From positions 61,226 to 125,225 of the forward strand of contig URSF01000002.1 in NCBI GenBank assembly GCA_900550445.1: a stretch of 64,000 nt of DNA. The letters are read 5' to 3'. Origin of the DNA: an uncultured Rhodospirillaceae bacterium (lineage in GTDB: Bacteria > Pseudomonadota > Alphaproteobacteria > CAAGCB01 > CAG-977). The notes under the pieces are model-generated. The model saw nothing but the letters and a program-made list of their open reading frames with translations, did no database searches and was not told the DNA's origin. The position numbers and the translations under genes were made by a program. Shown piece after piece: positions 43,407 to 53,259 of the stretch; position 1 is the stretch's first letter; every line of letters starts with the position of its first letter.

Positions 43407-44065
43407 AGCTGTTGTAAAATCTCCGGCAGATCAGAAAAGCGGTCAATTAAAACGTCCGGCTTGATTTCTTCAAACGGGATATGAGCGTAACCGTAGGTCA
43501 GCAGGACAACGGGAAAGCCCGCGGCGCGGGCGGCCTGCGCGTCTGTTTCGCCGTCGCCGACCATGACGGCGCTATCGTTTGTTCCGCCCATACGTTTGAC
43601 GGCTTCCCACAGCGGTTCGGGATTCGGTTTGCGCACGGGCAGAGCGTCGGCGTCCAAAACAACGTCAAAGTATTTTCTTAAATCCAGTTTGTCCAGAATC
43701 GCTTTGGTCGGGCCGGCCGGTTTGTTTGTGCAGACGGCCAGCTTATATCCGTCTTTTTTCAACCGCTTAAGCGTTTCGATAACCTGCGGATAAGGTTTTG
43801 TCAGCGCCATCTGCGCATGCGAATACTGGCTGATCCAGCAGGTCAGCAGATCGGGCAGAGCTTCTTTGGCAATCGGATCTCCGGTCAAAGCGTACGCTCC
43901 TTTCAGCATCATTGCCGCTCCGTTGCCGATAATGGACATGGCTTCGGCTGTCGTTAATTCGCGCCGGCCGTGATCTTTTAAAAACAGGCTGATTTCCCGG
44001 CACATGTCCGGAATGCTGTCAATCAGCGTGCCGTCCAGATCAAAAATCACATATTTTTTGCCCAT
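43403..44065 (-). CDS. gph: Phosphoglycolate phosphatase-type HAD hydrolase
   Basis: 220 residues with the haloacid dehalogenase motifs: FDLDGTLIDS at the N-terminus (nucleophile and acid Asp), CTNKPAGPTK (motif II Thr) and MVGDGETDAQAARAAG (motif IV). The cap domain between motifs I and II is helical and of the Gph size. In bacteria this removes 2-phosphoglycolate from DNA-repair ends, but substrate assignment within this HAD group by sequence alone is uncertain. It is divergent from glmU, with about 100 bases between them. Confidence 0.82.
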   Translation of the reverse strand: MGKKYVIFDLDGTLIDSIPDMCREISLFLKDHGRRELTTAEAMSIIGNGAAMMLKGAYALTGDPIAKEALPDLLTCWISQYSHAQMALTKPYPQVIETLKRLKKDGYKLAVCTNKPAGPTKAILDKLDLRKYFDVVLDADALPVRKPNPEPLWEAVKRMGGTNDSAVMVGDGETDAQAARAAGFPVVLLTYGYAHIPFEEIKPDVLIDRFSDLPEILQQL

Positions 44066-44166
44066 TGTTTAAACTTCCGTAACAAACTGTTGTCATAATT
44101 TATTTTAACTTTTGTTCTAAGTATGCCAAATTGCTTTTGAAAATACAAAGAAAAGGATTCTTTTTA

Positions 44167-45513
44167 ATGTCTGAAAACAAAATTTGCGCCGTTGTTCTGG
44201 CTGCCGGGCAGGGGACAAGAATGAAGTCCGATTTGCCCAAAGTTTTGCACAAAATCGCGGGGCGTCCGATGGTTTGCCATTTGCTGGCGACCGTTGACGC
44301 GTTAAACGCCGAAAAGGCCGTCGTCGTTGTCGGCCCGGGCATGGATCTGGTCGCCGACGCCGTTGCGCCGCACAGTGTGGCCGTGCAACATAAACAGCAG
44401 GGAACCGGTGACGCGGTCAAGGCTGCGCGGGAAGAATTACAGGGATTTAAGGGCAGCGTTTTGGTATTGTACGGGGATACGCCTCTGGTTAAAAAAGAAA
44501 CGCTGGAAGAAATGGTCCGTCTGCGCGAAAACGGCGCGTCGGTCGTCGTTCTGGGGTTCGAGCCCACTGATCCGGGGCGTTATGGGCGGTTGATCGTCAA
44601 AGACGGCGTTTTGGAAAAAATTGTTGAATTTAAAGACGCTTCGGAACAGGAAAAAGCTGTGCGCCTGTGCAATTCCGGCGTGATGTGTCTGGACGGGGAA
44701 AAGCTGTTCGGTTGGCTGGACCGTTTGAAAAACAATAACGCGGCCGGAGAATATTATTTAACGGACGTTGTCGCTTTGGCGCGGGCGGACGGGTGTTCCG
44801 CCGTTGTCGTGACCGGAACGGAAGAAGAAATGGCCGGGGCGAATTCGCGCGCAGATTTGGCAATGATTGAAGGCATTGTTCAAAAACGGCTGCGTGAAAA
44901 GTTTTTAGCGCAGGGAGTTACCATGACAGATCCCGATACGGTTTATTTTTCTTACGACACCGTTTTGGGTAAAGACATTACGATAGAGCCGTCCGTGATT
45001 TTTGAACCGGGTTGTGTGGTGGAAGATAATGTTGAAATTAAAGGTTTCTGCCATTTTGAAGGAACTCATATCCGTTCTGGGGCAAAGGTCGGACCGTTTG
45101 CGCGTCTGCGTCCGGGGGCGGATATCGGCAACGGGTGCCATATCGGCGATTTTGTCGAAATTAAAAACGCAGTCATTGAAAACGGGGCGAAGGTTAACCA
45201 TTTGTCCTATATCGGAGACGCCAGAATCGGTGAAAAAACAAACATCGGCGCCGGTACGATTACGTGTAATTATGACGGCTATTTCAAATCAAAGACGGAA
45301 ATCGGCGCCGGAGCTTTTATCGGATCGGATACGGTGATTGTTGCGCCGTGTACGATCGGCGACGGCGCGATGACGGCTGCCGGTTCCGTTATTACAAAGA
45401 ACGTAGAGCCGAATGCCATGGCCGTATCGCGCGGTAAACAGACGGCTTTGGTTGGCTGGGCGGAAAAGTTTCGCGAACAGAAAAAAGCGTTAAAAGAAAA
45501 ACTTTCAAAATAA
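44167..45513 (+). CDS. glmU: Bifunctional GlcN-1-P acetyltransferase / GlcNAc-1-P uridyltransferase
   Basis: Makes UDP-GlcNAc in two steps. It has 448 residues. The N-terminal pyrophosphorylase has LAAGQGTRMKSDLPKVLH and GDTPLV. The C-terminal left-handed beta-helix acetyltransferase carries the catalytic His region, with FVEIKNAVIENGAKVNHLSY and IGAGTITCNYDG. The ATG at 44167 is the family start. glmS follows after 15 bases, completing the route from fructose-6-P apart from glmM, which is not in the window. Confidence 0.97.
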   Translation: MSENKICAVVLAAGQGTRMKSDLPKVLHKIAGRPMVCHLLATVDALNAEKAVVVVGPGMDLVADAVAPHSVAVQHKQQGTGDAVKAAREELQGFKGSVLVLYGDTPLVKKETLEEMVRLRENGASVVVLGFEPTDPGRYGRLIVKDGVLEKIVEFKDASEQEKAVRLCNSGVMCLDGEKLFGWLDRLKNNNAAGEYYLTDVVALARADGCSAVVVTGTEEEMAGANSRADLAMIEGIVQKRLREKFLAQGVTMTDPDTVYFSYDTVLGKDITIEPSVIFEPGCVVEDNVEIKGFCHFEGTHIRSGAKVGPFARLRPGADIGNGCHIGDFVEIKNAVIENGAKVNHLSYIGDARIGEKTNIGAGTITCNYDGYFKSKTEIGAGAFIGSDTVIVAPCTIGDGAMTAAGSVITKNVEPNAMAVSRGKQTALVGWAEKFREQKKALKEKLSK

Positions 45514-45528
45514 AGGATTGAATACATT

Positions 45529-47355
45529 ATGTGCGGTATTGTCGGTATTATTTCCAACAGACAGGTGACACCTCTTTTGATTGACGGGCTGAAAAGGCTG
45601 GAATATCGCGGATATGATTCCGCCGGTGTCGCAACGCTGGTTGACGGCCGGATCGAACGGCGCCGGGCAAAGGGTAAAATTGTTAATCTGGAGGCTAAAA
45701 TCGCGGAAAATCCGCTGCCGGGGACAGTCGGTATCGGGCATACGCGTTGGGCGACTCACGGCGTGCCGAATGAAACCAATGCGCACCCGCATGCGACAAA
45801 GTATGTCGCCGTCGTGCATAACGGTATTATTGAAAATTACCGCGAGCTGCGTGACGAATTGACCGCGCAGGGCCATGTGTTTGAAAGCGAAACGGATACG
45901 GAAGTCGTCGTTCATTTGATTTCCCAAAAAGTTGAGGAAGGACTGGAACCGCAGGCCGCCGTCGCGCAGTCATTGAAACGTTTAAAAGGTGCGTTTGCTC
46001 TGGCTATTATTTTTGCCGGCCATGAAGATTTGATCATCGGCGCGCGCAAAGGATCGCCTTTGGCCGTCGGTTTCGGGGACGGAGAAATGTTTCTGGGATC
46101 CGATGCTTTGGCTTTGGCGTCCCTGACGCAGAAAATTATGTATCTGGAAGAAGGCGACTACGCCGTTTTAACGCATACGGAAGCAAAAGTTTTCGATTCA
46201 AACGATCAGCCGGTTGAACGCAAAGTCGTTCTTTCTTCAGCGTCCGGCGCGATGATCGGAAAAGGCGGATATCGTCACTTTATGCTTAAAGAAATTTATG
46301 AACAGCCGCAGGTCATCGGCGATACGCTGAATACGATGATCAATCAGGATATGGATACGATTACGCTGCCGAACGTACCGTTTGAATTAAAGGACGTGCC
46401 GCGCCTGACGATCGTTGCCTGCGGAACGTCTTATTACGCAGGGCTGGTCGGCAAGTACTGGATTGAATCCGTTGCGCGTATACCTGTTGATATTGACGTC
46501 GCTTCTGAATTCAGATACCGTTCCCCGGTTATGGAAAAAGGCGGGGTTTCCCTGTTTATTTCCCAGTCGGGCGAAACGGCGGATACATTGGCGGCTTTGC
46601 GTTATTGCAAAGAACAGGGGCAGAAAATCGTTTCGATCGTTAATGTGGCCGAAAGCACGATGGCGCGCGAATCCGATTGTGTGTTAAGGACGCTGGCCGG
46701 CCCCGAAATCGGTGTGGCTTCGACAAAGGCGTTTACGACGCAGCTGACTTTGCTGGCGTGTTTCGCAATTGCTCTGGGACGGGCGAACGGGGCGTTGTCC
46801 AAAGGCGAAGAAGCCCGTTTGTCCCGCGCTTTGGTTGAAGTTCCGTCCCGCGCGGCAGAAGTGTTGAATAATGATGCGGCGATTGCCAAAATTGCGCAGA
46901 ATTTGTTTGCCGACGCCCGTGACGTGTTATATCTGGGACGCGGCAGCAGTTTTCCGATCGCTTTGGAAGGGGCTTTGAAATTAAAAGAAATTTCTTATAT
47001 CCATGCGGAAGGGTATGCGGCGGGCGAAATGAAGCACGGGCCGATCGCCCTGATTGACGAAAGCGTGCCGGTCGTCGTTGTTGCGCCGACGGACAATCTG
47101 TTTGACAAAACGGTTTCCAATATGCAGGAAGTTCTGGCGCGAGGCGGAAAGGTTGTCTTTTTCGGCGATCAAATGGGCGTCGGTTCGGTCAAAGACCGTT
47201 CGGCGGCTTCGGTTATTCTGCCGGCGGTTGATTCTTTTGTCGCTCCTATTTTATACGCGATTCCCGTGCAACTGCTGGCGTATCATACGGCCGTTGCCAA
47301 AGGAACGGACGTTGATCAGCCGCGTAATCTGGCTAAAAGCGTAACGGTGGAATAA
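45529..47355 (+). CDS. glmS: Glucosamine-fructose-6-phosphate aminotransferase
   Basis: Makes glucosamine-6-P from fructose-6-P and glutamine. It has 608 residues. The N-terminal nucleophile is Cys2 in MCGIVGI, with HTRWATHGVPNETNAHPH as the glutaminase site; the isomerase half has two SIS domains, with SQSGETADTLAAL and ending DQPRNLAKSVTVE. No glmS ribozyme-like structure is visible in the 15-base gap upstream, so control is presumably by other means. Confidence 0.97.
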   Translation: MCGIVGIISNRQVTPLLIDGLKRLEYRGYDSAGVATLVDGRIERRRAKGKIVNLEAKIAENPLPGTVGIGHTRWATHGVPNETNAHPHATKYVAVVHNGIIENYRELRDELTAQGHVFESETDTEVVVHLISQKVEEGLEPQAAVAQSLKRLKGAFALAIIFAGHEDLIIGARKGSPLAVGFGDGEMFLGSDALALASLTQKIMYLEEGDYAVLTHTEAKVFDSNDQPVERKVVLSSASGAMIGKGGYRHFMLKEIYEQPQVIGDTLNTMINQDMDTITLPNVPFELKDVPRLTIVACGTSYYAGLVGKYWIESVARIPVDIDVASEFRYRSPVMEKGGVSLFISQSGETADTLAALRYCKEQGQKIVSIVNVAESTMARESDCVLRTLAGPEIGVASTKAFTTQLTLLACFAIALGRANGALSKGEEARLSRALVEVPSRAAEVLNNDAAIAKIAQNLFADARDVLYLGRGSSFPIALEGALKLKEISYIHAEGYAAGEMKHGPIALIDESVPVVVVAPTDNLFDKTVSNMQEVLARGGKVVFFGDQMGVGSVKDRSAASVILPAVDSFVAPILYAIPVQLLAYHTAVAKGTDVDQPRNLAKSVTVE

Positions 47356-47928
47356 ATGTTAAAAGAAAAATGCGCGCGATTGTTCAGGCGGTTAAAAAGA
47401 AACCTGCGTTCTGTTTTGCTTTTGTGGCTGCCAGCCGGGATAATCGCCGCTTTTTTTGCTTTTGTTTTATTATCCGTCGGATTGTCCAAAGACGCTTCTT
47501 TTCATTCCTGCGCGCAGCTGCTGGCGCGGTGCGCGGGGGATAATCCGTCTTTGGGGCGTATGACGAAATGCGCTTACCGGACGGCGTGGTGCGACGTGAC
47601 GGTGCTCTGGGACAAACTGAACGGCAGACAGTTTCCCGATTTGCCGGGGCTGCCGGCCGTTGATGAAAAGGCTGACAGGGAATTATTTGAAAAGCTGACT
47701 TCTGATGAATTTTTGGAACAAAGATTCCGGGAATTGGAAGAACAGGAAAAAAACAAGGCGCCGGAAACGGGGGTGCCGCCGAAAGAAAAATTAAAAAAAT
47801 ATATGGAGCGGCTGCGCAATGAAAGAATCGCTTTTGAAAAAGAACAGGCGGAAAAAAGAAAAGCACTGGCCGCGGAACGGGAAAACGAAACCGGAAACGA
47901 TAATTTAACTGGAAAAACGGCAAAATAA
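47356..47928 (+). CDS. Unknown single-span membrane protein after glmS
   Basis: 190 residues starting directly after the glmS stop, with GGTGGAA inside glmS as its ribosome binding site. A basic N-terminus leads into one hydrophobic helix (about 20-44). Four cysteines lie in the next 40 residues (HSCAQLLARC, KCAYRTAWC), which could form two disulfides in the periplasm. The last 90 residues are strongly charged and predicted to be one long coiled coil. No family is recognised. Coupling to glmS hints at a cell-wall role, but nothing proves it. Confidence 0.7.
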   Translation: MLKEKCARLFRRLKRNLRSVLLLWLPAGIIAAFFAFVLLSVGLSKDASFHSCAQLLARCAGDNPSLGRMTKCAYRTAWCDVTVLWDKLNGRQFPDLPGLPAVDEKADRELFEKLTSDEFLEQRFRELEEQEKNKAPETGVPPKEKLKKYMERLRNERIAFEKEQAEKRKALAAERENETGNDNLTGKTAK

Positions 47929-47966
47929 AGCATATAAAAAAGCAAAGCTTTTATAAGGTTGCTGTC

Positions 47967-49346
47967 ATGGAAGAATGGTTGCCCGATTCCTGGCGTTCAA
48001 AACCGGCGGCTCATCTGCCGGAATATGCCGACGCCGAATGTTTGAAGTCTGTTGAAAATAAACTGCGCAAATATCCGCCGTTGGTTTTTGCCGAAGAAGC
48101 TTTTCGTTTGAAAAAATCGTTGGGTGACGTCGCGAACGGCAAGGCTTTTTTGCTGCAAGGCGGCGATTGCGCGGAAAGTTTCGCCGAATTCGGCGCGGGC
48201 AATATTCGTGATATGTTTCGCATTTTACTGCAAATGGCAGTCGTTTTAATGTTCGGCGCTTCCCGCCCGGTTGTCAAAGTCGGACGTATGGCCGGGCAGT
48301 TCGCCAAACCGCGTTCGTCGGCTTATGAAACGATTAACGGGGTGACTTTGCCGTCGTATAAGGGCGACAATATCAACGGGATTGAATTTACACCGCAGTC
48401 ACGTGCCGCTCAGCCGGACAGAATGTTGCAGGCGTATCATCACGCTTCGGCAACGCTGAATTTGTTGCGGGCGTTTTCTCAGGGCGGGTTTGCCGATCTT
48501 AATAAAGTTCAGGAATGGAATTTGGGGTTTGTCGCCAATTCTTTGCAAGGCGAACAATACCGCCGCTTTGCCGACAGAATCAGTGAAACGCTGGATTTTA
48601 TGGCCGCTTGCGGCATTTCTGCGGATTCTGTTCCTCTGGTGCGTGAAACACCGTTTTATACGTCGCACGAAGCGCTGCTGTTGCCGTTTGAGGAAGCAAT
48701 GACCCGTGTCGATACGTCTTCGGGCGATTGGTACGATTGTTCGGCGCATATGTTATGGATCGGAGAAAGAACGCGCGATCCCAAAGGAGCTCACGTTGAA
48801 TTCGCGCGCGGCATCTGCAATCCGATCGGGGTAAAAGTCGGGCCGAAAACGCAAAGCGATGACCTGCTGCGCCTGTGCGATATTTTAAATCCGTTGAACG
48901 AAGCCGGCCGTTTGACTTTTATTGTTCGTATGGGAGCCGGCTGCATTGAAACAAATCTGCCGCCTTTGATCCGCGCCGTTGAAAAAGAAGGTTATCGGGT
49001 TGTCTGGTCGTGCGATCCGATGCATGCGAATACGCAGGTGGCGTCAAACGGTTATAAAACGCGCGATTTTCAGGCGATTTTGGAAGAAGTTAAGCGTTTC
49101 TTTGCCGTTCATCAGGCGGAAGGCACCTATGCCGGCGGACTGCATTTTGAAATGACCGGGCAAAACGTAACGGAATGTGTCGGCGGTTCCCAGAAAATTA
49201 CCGAAGAAAATCTGGCAGAACATTACAGCACGTTGTGCGATCCGCGTTTGAACGCGAATCAGTCTTTGGAACTGGCTTTTCTGGCAGCCGAAATTTTAAA
49301 GAAAAATACGGCGGCTAAACCGGCTCAGACTGTTTTAGCCGAATAG
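47967..49346 (+). CDS. aroG: Class II DAHP synthase
   Basis: Condenses PEP and erythrose-4-P into DAHP, the first step of aromatic amino acid synthesis. It has 459 residues and belongs to the plant-like class II type, common in alphaproteobacteria, not the AroFGH type of E. coli. Typical segments: WLPDSWRSKPAAHLPEY near the start, LLQGGDCAESFAEF, GRMAGQFAKPRSS, and WSCDPMHANTQ with metal ligands. The symbol is approximate, as class II enzymes carry several names. ATAAGG precedes the ATG. Confidence 0.95.
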   Translation: MEEWLPDSWRSKPAAHLPEYADAECLKSVENKLRKYPPLVFAEEAFRLKKSLGDVANGKAFLLQGGDCAESFAEFGAGNIRDMFRILLQMAVVLMFGASRPVVKVGRMAGQFAKPRSSAYETINGVTLPSYKGDNINGIEFTPQSRAAQPDRMLQAYHHASATLNLLRAFSQGGFADLNKVQEWNLGFVANSLQGEQYRRFADRISETLDFMAACGISADSVPLVRETPFYTSHEALLLPFEEAMTRVDTSSGDWYDCSAHMLWIGERTRDPKGAHVEFARGICNPIGVKVGPKTQSDDLLRLCDILNPLNEAGRLTFIVRMGAGCIETNLPPLIRAVEKEGYRVVWSCDPMHANTQVASNGYKTRDFQAILEEVKRFFAVHQAEGTYAGGLHFEMTGQNVTECVGGSQKITEENLAEHYSTLCDPRLNANQSLELAFLAAEILKKNTAAKPAQTVLAE

Positions 49347-49349
49347 TTT

Positions 49350-51203
49350 TCAGCGTGTTCTTTGACGCAGTGATTTGGCTTTGCCGGCGTTAATCTGTGA
49401 TTTCCAGAAATTTTCGCAGCCTTTAATCTGCCCGTCGCTTAAAGGAGCGGCGCGCAGCAGCCGCCAATTCTTTTTACCGGAAAACGGTTCGACATATATA
49501 TTGTTGCCGCCGTTAAAACATTGAACATAACCGGCCGGCACCGCGCGTTCATGCCCGAACAGCCGGCGATCCGGGAATTTCAGGGGCGATCCGGCGGCTA
49601 TTTTGTTATTTTGGCCGGACAGGTCAATAATGTTTGCTTCAGGCAGAACCCAGCCCGCGACGCCGACAAAATCCCAGGCGAACAAACGGTTATCCGATTT
49701 TTTTATGCGGCTTCCTTCTTCACGCGACGGGAAAGTTTTTAACAGTTCTTCGGTCAAAATTTTATGTTCCTGATGACGCAGGCCGATTCCCTGATAAATC
49801 AGTTTTTTCTGCGCGGCGTCCCATTCTTCGGCAAAAAATCCGAACCAGCCCGCTTTTCCGGCGACGGGACGATATAAAAACTCTGTTTCCCGGCGGGTTT
49901 GCAGGTCCTTTGTCAAAGTTCTGTGTGTCCCGGGTATAGCCGAAGCAATTAATATATAAACGGTTATAAAGACCAAAACGGGACGTATATTTGAAACGAT
50001 GTTTTCCGAAATCATTTTAATTCCAGCCAGGGTGCATAACGGAATAAAGAAACTGAGCGGGCGGTATTCCAAAACATCGCCGCCCATAATAAACAGGTAA
50101 AAACCGATATAGGCCGCGAACGTCAACATCAATAGAAATAAAACGCCAAATCCGCTCTGCCGTTTGATGACAAATTTGAAAAACGCCCAGATGATAAAGA
50201 AAAACAGCCAGAAATAAAGGGCGTATTCCAAAACGAACGACAAAATATAATCCCGGCCGAAATCAGGAAACAGCCGATCGTAAAACGCTGTAACGGAATT
50301 GGGAACGATACTGCCGTAAGTCCGGTACAGCCAGCCGTAATAAAACCAGACGGAACCAAGCAGTAAAAAAGCAATCAGACTTTTGAATTTTGAACGTCCG
50401 TGAAAAATAAAGAACAGCAGAAAAACAGCCGAAGCCGGAATAAAAATAAAGCCTTCAAACCTGCATAAAGCCAGCAGAACCGCCGAAACGGACAAATAGA
50501 CAGGATTTCCGGATTTATCCGCCGTCGCTTCAAATGTCCACCACAGAACCAGAAAATTAAACAGGGCGGTTTCCGTTCCCGAAGTCATGAAAGCTAAAAA
50601 AGTTCTGTTTGTCAGCAGGATCAGACATACCGCCAGAAACAAGAGCAGGCTTTTGCGTTGTATGCGGGGGCGCATATTGACGCGGCGCAAAAAGAAAAAG
50701 CACAAAATAACCTGTCCAATGGAAAACAGAAATGTTGCCAGATCCGCGCTTTGCGGAGGCGTTATCCCCGCTTTCCAAAGACCGTGCAGGACAGTCAGCC
50801 ATAAAAAACTGGTAAAACCGCTAACAGCTTCAAACGGCGGCGGATTAAACGTGTATCCCCAGCCTTTGACGGCATTGGACACGTATCTGAAAGAAATAAA
50901 AGCGTCATTCGCCGTAAAAGAATAAAGGGATCCCGCGGCGGCAAAAATTACGAATAACAATAAAAACAGCAAAATATATCTGATTTTTCCCGCCGCTGTT
51001 TTTGCGTTCCAGTTTTTCAAATCTGCCGGCGTTTCAAAAATCAAGGGTTTGATGCCGAAAATTATGCCGCGCAGAAAATGTTTAATGCTTTCGGAATTGA
51101 CGGATCTGATTTTGCCGCACAACGCGGGGCCGGCGCGTTTGATTTTTAATTTAATATCTGTCAGTTTCAGTTTTAATTTAAAAAAGCGGTCTTTTACAGC
51201 CAT
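49350..51203 (-). CDS. GT-C family membrane glycosyltransferase (AftB-like layout)
   Basis: 617 residues: a basic cytoplasmic N-terminus of about 75 residues, roughly ten membrane helices, and a C-terminal periplasmic part of about 180 residues. The first periplasmic loop has NDAFISFRYVSNAVKGWGY, in which the Asp fits the catalytic position of GT-C enzymes using lipid-phosphate sugars. It is followed by PFEAVSGFTSFLWL, a pattern I know from arabinosyltransferase AftB-like proteins. The ANIIDLSGQNN segment in the tail is also shared by that group. It starts 2 bases after the stop of the acidic-tailed membrane protein upstream, so the two are coupled. Sugar and acceptor are unknown. Confidence 0.7.
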   Translation of the reverse strand: MAVKDRFFKLKLKLTDIKLKIKRAGPALCGKIRSVNSESIKHFLRGIIFGIKPLIFETPADLKNWNAKTAAGKIRYILLFLLLFVIFAAAGSLYSFTANDAFISFRYVSNAVKGWGYTFNPPPFEAVSGFTSFLWLTVLHGLWKAGITPPQSADLATFLFSIGQVILCFFFLRRVNMRPRIQRKSLLLFLAVCLILLTNRTFLAFMTSGTETALFNFLVLWWTFEATADKSGNPVYLSVSAVLLALCRFEGFIFIPASAVFLLFFIFHGRSKFKSLIAFLLLGSVWFYYGWLYRTYGSIVPNSVTAFYDRLFPDFGRDYILSFVLEYALYFWLFFFIIWAFFKFVIKRQSGFGVLFLLMLTFAAYIGFYLFIMGGDVLEYRPLSFFIPLCTLAGIKMISENIVSNIRPVLVFITVYILIASAIPGTHRTLTKDLQTRRETEFLYRPVAGKAGWFGFFAEEWDAAQKKLIYQGIGLRHQEHKILTEELLKTFPSREEGSRIKKSDNRLFAWDFVGVAGWVLPEANIIDLSGQNNKIAAGSPLKFPDRRLFGHERAVPAGYVQCFNGGNNIYVEPFSGKKNWRLLRAAPLSDGQIKGCENFWKSQINAGKAKSLRQRTR

Positions 51204-51205
51204 GA

Positions 51206-52144
51206 TCAGTTTCCGGAAGACAAGTAAATATTTTCAGGAGCTTTTTCCAAAATCCGCGCGTATTTTTTTGCTCCCAGCATATCAATCAGCAGATCCCAGG
51301 ACGCCAGACATTCAGAGCTGCCGCGGCAGATATAGATTAAAAACGACGATACCGGTTCGATTGTTTTCAGCTGGTCGCGGACGGTTGTCTTTGCAGCCAT
51401 GGCTTCTTTTAACAACGGGTAAACGGACGCCATGGCCTGAATCGGATCCTGCCGAATGATCCGGCTTGTACCGCTGGGCGTTAACCCGGCCTGTTTTAAA
51501 ACGGTCTGGGACAGCAGCGAAACAGACACCTGATTAAAAAATTGTTTGTACGTCATTCCCGTTATTTGTTCGATTTTTTTCGGATCTGTTTCTCCGACCC
51601 AGTCGGCGATCATTTTTGTTAAAAGGTCATGATACGTGTCCAGTGTTTCAAAGCGAAGCTGATCGGCTTCGATTAAATAGAAGTTCAAAGATGCATCATT
51701 TTTAGCCGCGGTTGAAAAATCGGGCAGAGTGCCCGCACCGCGCAGGACAATGGACGGAACGATTTGCGGCGGCTGACGGACGGGCTGCGAAGCGGTTTCT
51801 TCGGCGTTCGGCGCTTTCATTGACAACAGCGGCAGTCTGCCGTCCTCTCCCGAAGACGTTATCTGAATGATTTTTTGCTCCAGAGCCGTAAATTTTTCAG
51901 GCTGGAAAATATAGAAATAGCAGAAAGCGATTATTCCCAAAGATAAAGCGACTTTGAACAATCCGCCCAGACACCCGCCGCCGCTCGGCGCTGTCCCGGG
52001 GCGTGAAATATTCGGTTTTGCGGGTTTCCCGACAGTATCTGCGAATTCATCGTCCGGTCCCAGATCAATATCGTCATTTTCTTCTGTATAAACGGCATTC
52101 GGATCATGATCGAATTTATCTTCAAACGTTTTGGATTCTGTCAT
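51206..52144 (-). CDS. Unknown membrane protein with acidic N-terminal tail
   Basis: 312 residues. The first 45 are very acidic (many Asp and Glu, for example NDDIDLGPDDEF), then a Gly-rich stretch GGGCLGG, one hydrophobic helix (about 62-80), and a periplasmic domain of about 230 residues rich in helices, with a late cysteine pair in YICRGSSEC. I recognise no family. The gene directly precedes the GT-C transferase on the same strand (2 bases apart), so it may assist that enzyme. The name given here is descriptive only. Confidence 0.7.
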   Translation of the reverse strand: MTESKTFEDKFDHDPNAVYTEENDDIDLGPDDEFADTVGKPAKPNISRPGTAPSGGGCLGGLFKVALSLGIIAFCYFYIFQPEKFTALEQKIIQITSSGEDGRLPLLSMKAPNAEETASQPVRQPPQIVPSIVLRGAGTLPDFSTAAKNDASLNFYLIEADQLRFETLDTYHDLLTKMIADWVGETDPKKIEQITGMTYKQFFNQVSVSLLSQTVLKQAGLTPSGTSRIIRQDPIQAMASVYPLLKEAMAAKTTVRDQLKTIEPVSSFLIYICRGSSECLASWDLLIDMLGAKKYARILEKAPENIYLSSGN

Positions 52145-52272
52145 TTTTTTCCATTCCTTTTTTCTAAGAAAGATAGTATCTCTTTTTAATTAAAAATCAA
52201 AATAAAATCCCGGCTTGTTGTTGCGGGCGGGGTTTGTTATTCTCTGATGACGATAAGGAAAGGGATTTTTTG

Positions 52273-53187
52273 ATGATTTTGGTATTCGGGTCTTTGAACG
52301 CTGATTTTTTTCTGTCCGTCCGGACTTTTCCCGCGCCGGGCGAAACTGTTTTAACTCCCGGCGCTTTGGTCAAAGCGGGCGGAAAAGGGGCTAATCAGGC
52401 GGCGGCCGCCGCGAAAGCCGGCGGGCTGGTCAAAATGGTCGGCGCCGTCGGAACGGACGAAGTCGCCAAAGTGCCCGTAACGGCTTTAAGGGCCCTGGGC
52501 GTTGATTGCTCAGGCATGCAGGTTTCCGAATTGGCGACGGGCATGGCGATGATTATGGTTGACGAACGCGGGGAAAATTCAATTGTTGTAGCCAGTGGCG
52601 CAAACACGGCCGTATCCGCGCAAGCCGTCGCGCAGACGGCTTTGAATGAAGACACGATTCTGGTTATGCAGATGGAGGTTCCTCCCGCGGAAAACTTTAA
52701 ACTGCTGCGCCGGGCCAAAGCTGCGGGAGTCCGAACAGTTTTAAATGTCGCGCCGGCCCGTCCGATCCCCGAAGCGGATCTGAAACTGGCGGATTATCTG
52801 ATTTTAAATGAAATTGAAGCGGACGCCGTTTACAATTCTTTGTTTGAAAAAACTTTTCTCGGCGTTGAAGAAAAGGCGGCGGCGATTGCCGAAAAAACGG
52901 GCGGGGTTTGTCTGATTACCCTGGGGGCGGACGGTGTCGTCGGGGCGGAACGGGGGAAAATGTTCAAAGTTTCCGCTCTGCCCGTCAAACCCGTTGACAC
53001 GACGGGGGCGGGCGATGCGTTCGTCGGGATTTTCGCCGCCATGCTGGATAACGGACTGGATACGCGGCAGGCTGCCCGGTATGCCGCCGCCGGCGCGGGG
53101 CTGGCCTGCCTGAAAATCGGTGCGCAGGAAGCTTTGCCGACATTAAAGGAAATCGAGGCGCGTGTTGAAGAAATTAAAATAAGTTAG
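52273..53187 (+). CDS. rbsK: Ribokinase-type PfkB sugar kinase
   Basis: 304 residues. PfkB signature 1 is GGKGANQAAAAAKAGG and signature 2 is DTTGAGDAFVGIF, with the catalytic Asp and the anion hole. The N-terminus VFGSLNADFFLSV is close to ribokinase (which usually has GSxNxD). It phosphorylates D-ribose in the cytoplasm. No ribose transporter or repressor is adjacent, so a different furanose or nucleoside cannot be excluded. The start is the ATG at 52273 after AAGGAAAGGG. Confidence 0.82.
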   Translation: MILVFGSLNADFFLSVRTFPAPGETVLTPGALVKAGGKGANQAAAAAKAGGLVKMVGAVGTDEVAKVPVTALRALGVDCSGMQVSELATGMAMIMVDERGENSIVVASGANTAVSAQAVAQTALNEDTILVMQMEVPPAENFKLLRRAKAAGVRTVLNVAPARPIPEADLKLADYLILNEIEADAVYNSLFEKTFLGVEEKAAAIAEKTGGVCLITLGADGVVGAERGKMFKVSALPVKPVDTTGAGDAFVGIFAAMLDNGLDTRQAARYAAAGAGLACLKIGAQEALPTLKEIEARVEEIKIS

Positions 53188-53259
53188 GTTTTTTTATGGC
53201 ATTACGCCGAAAACAGTTATAAACTAATTAAAATTTATTTAATTACAGAGGTTTTTTTC

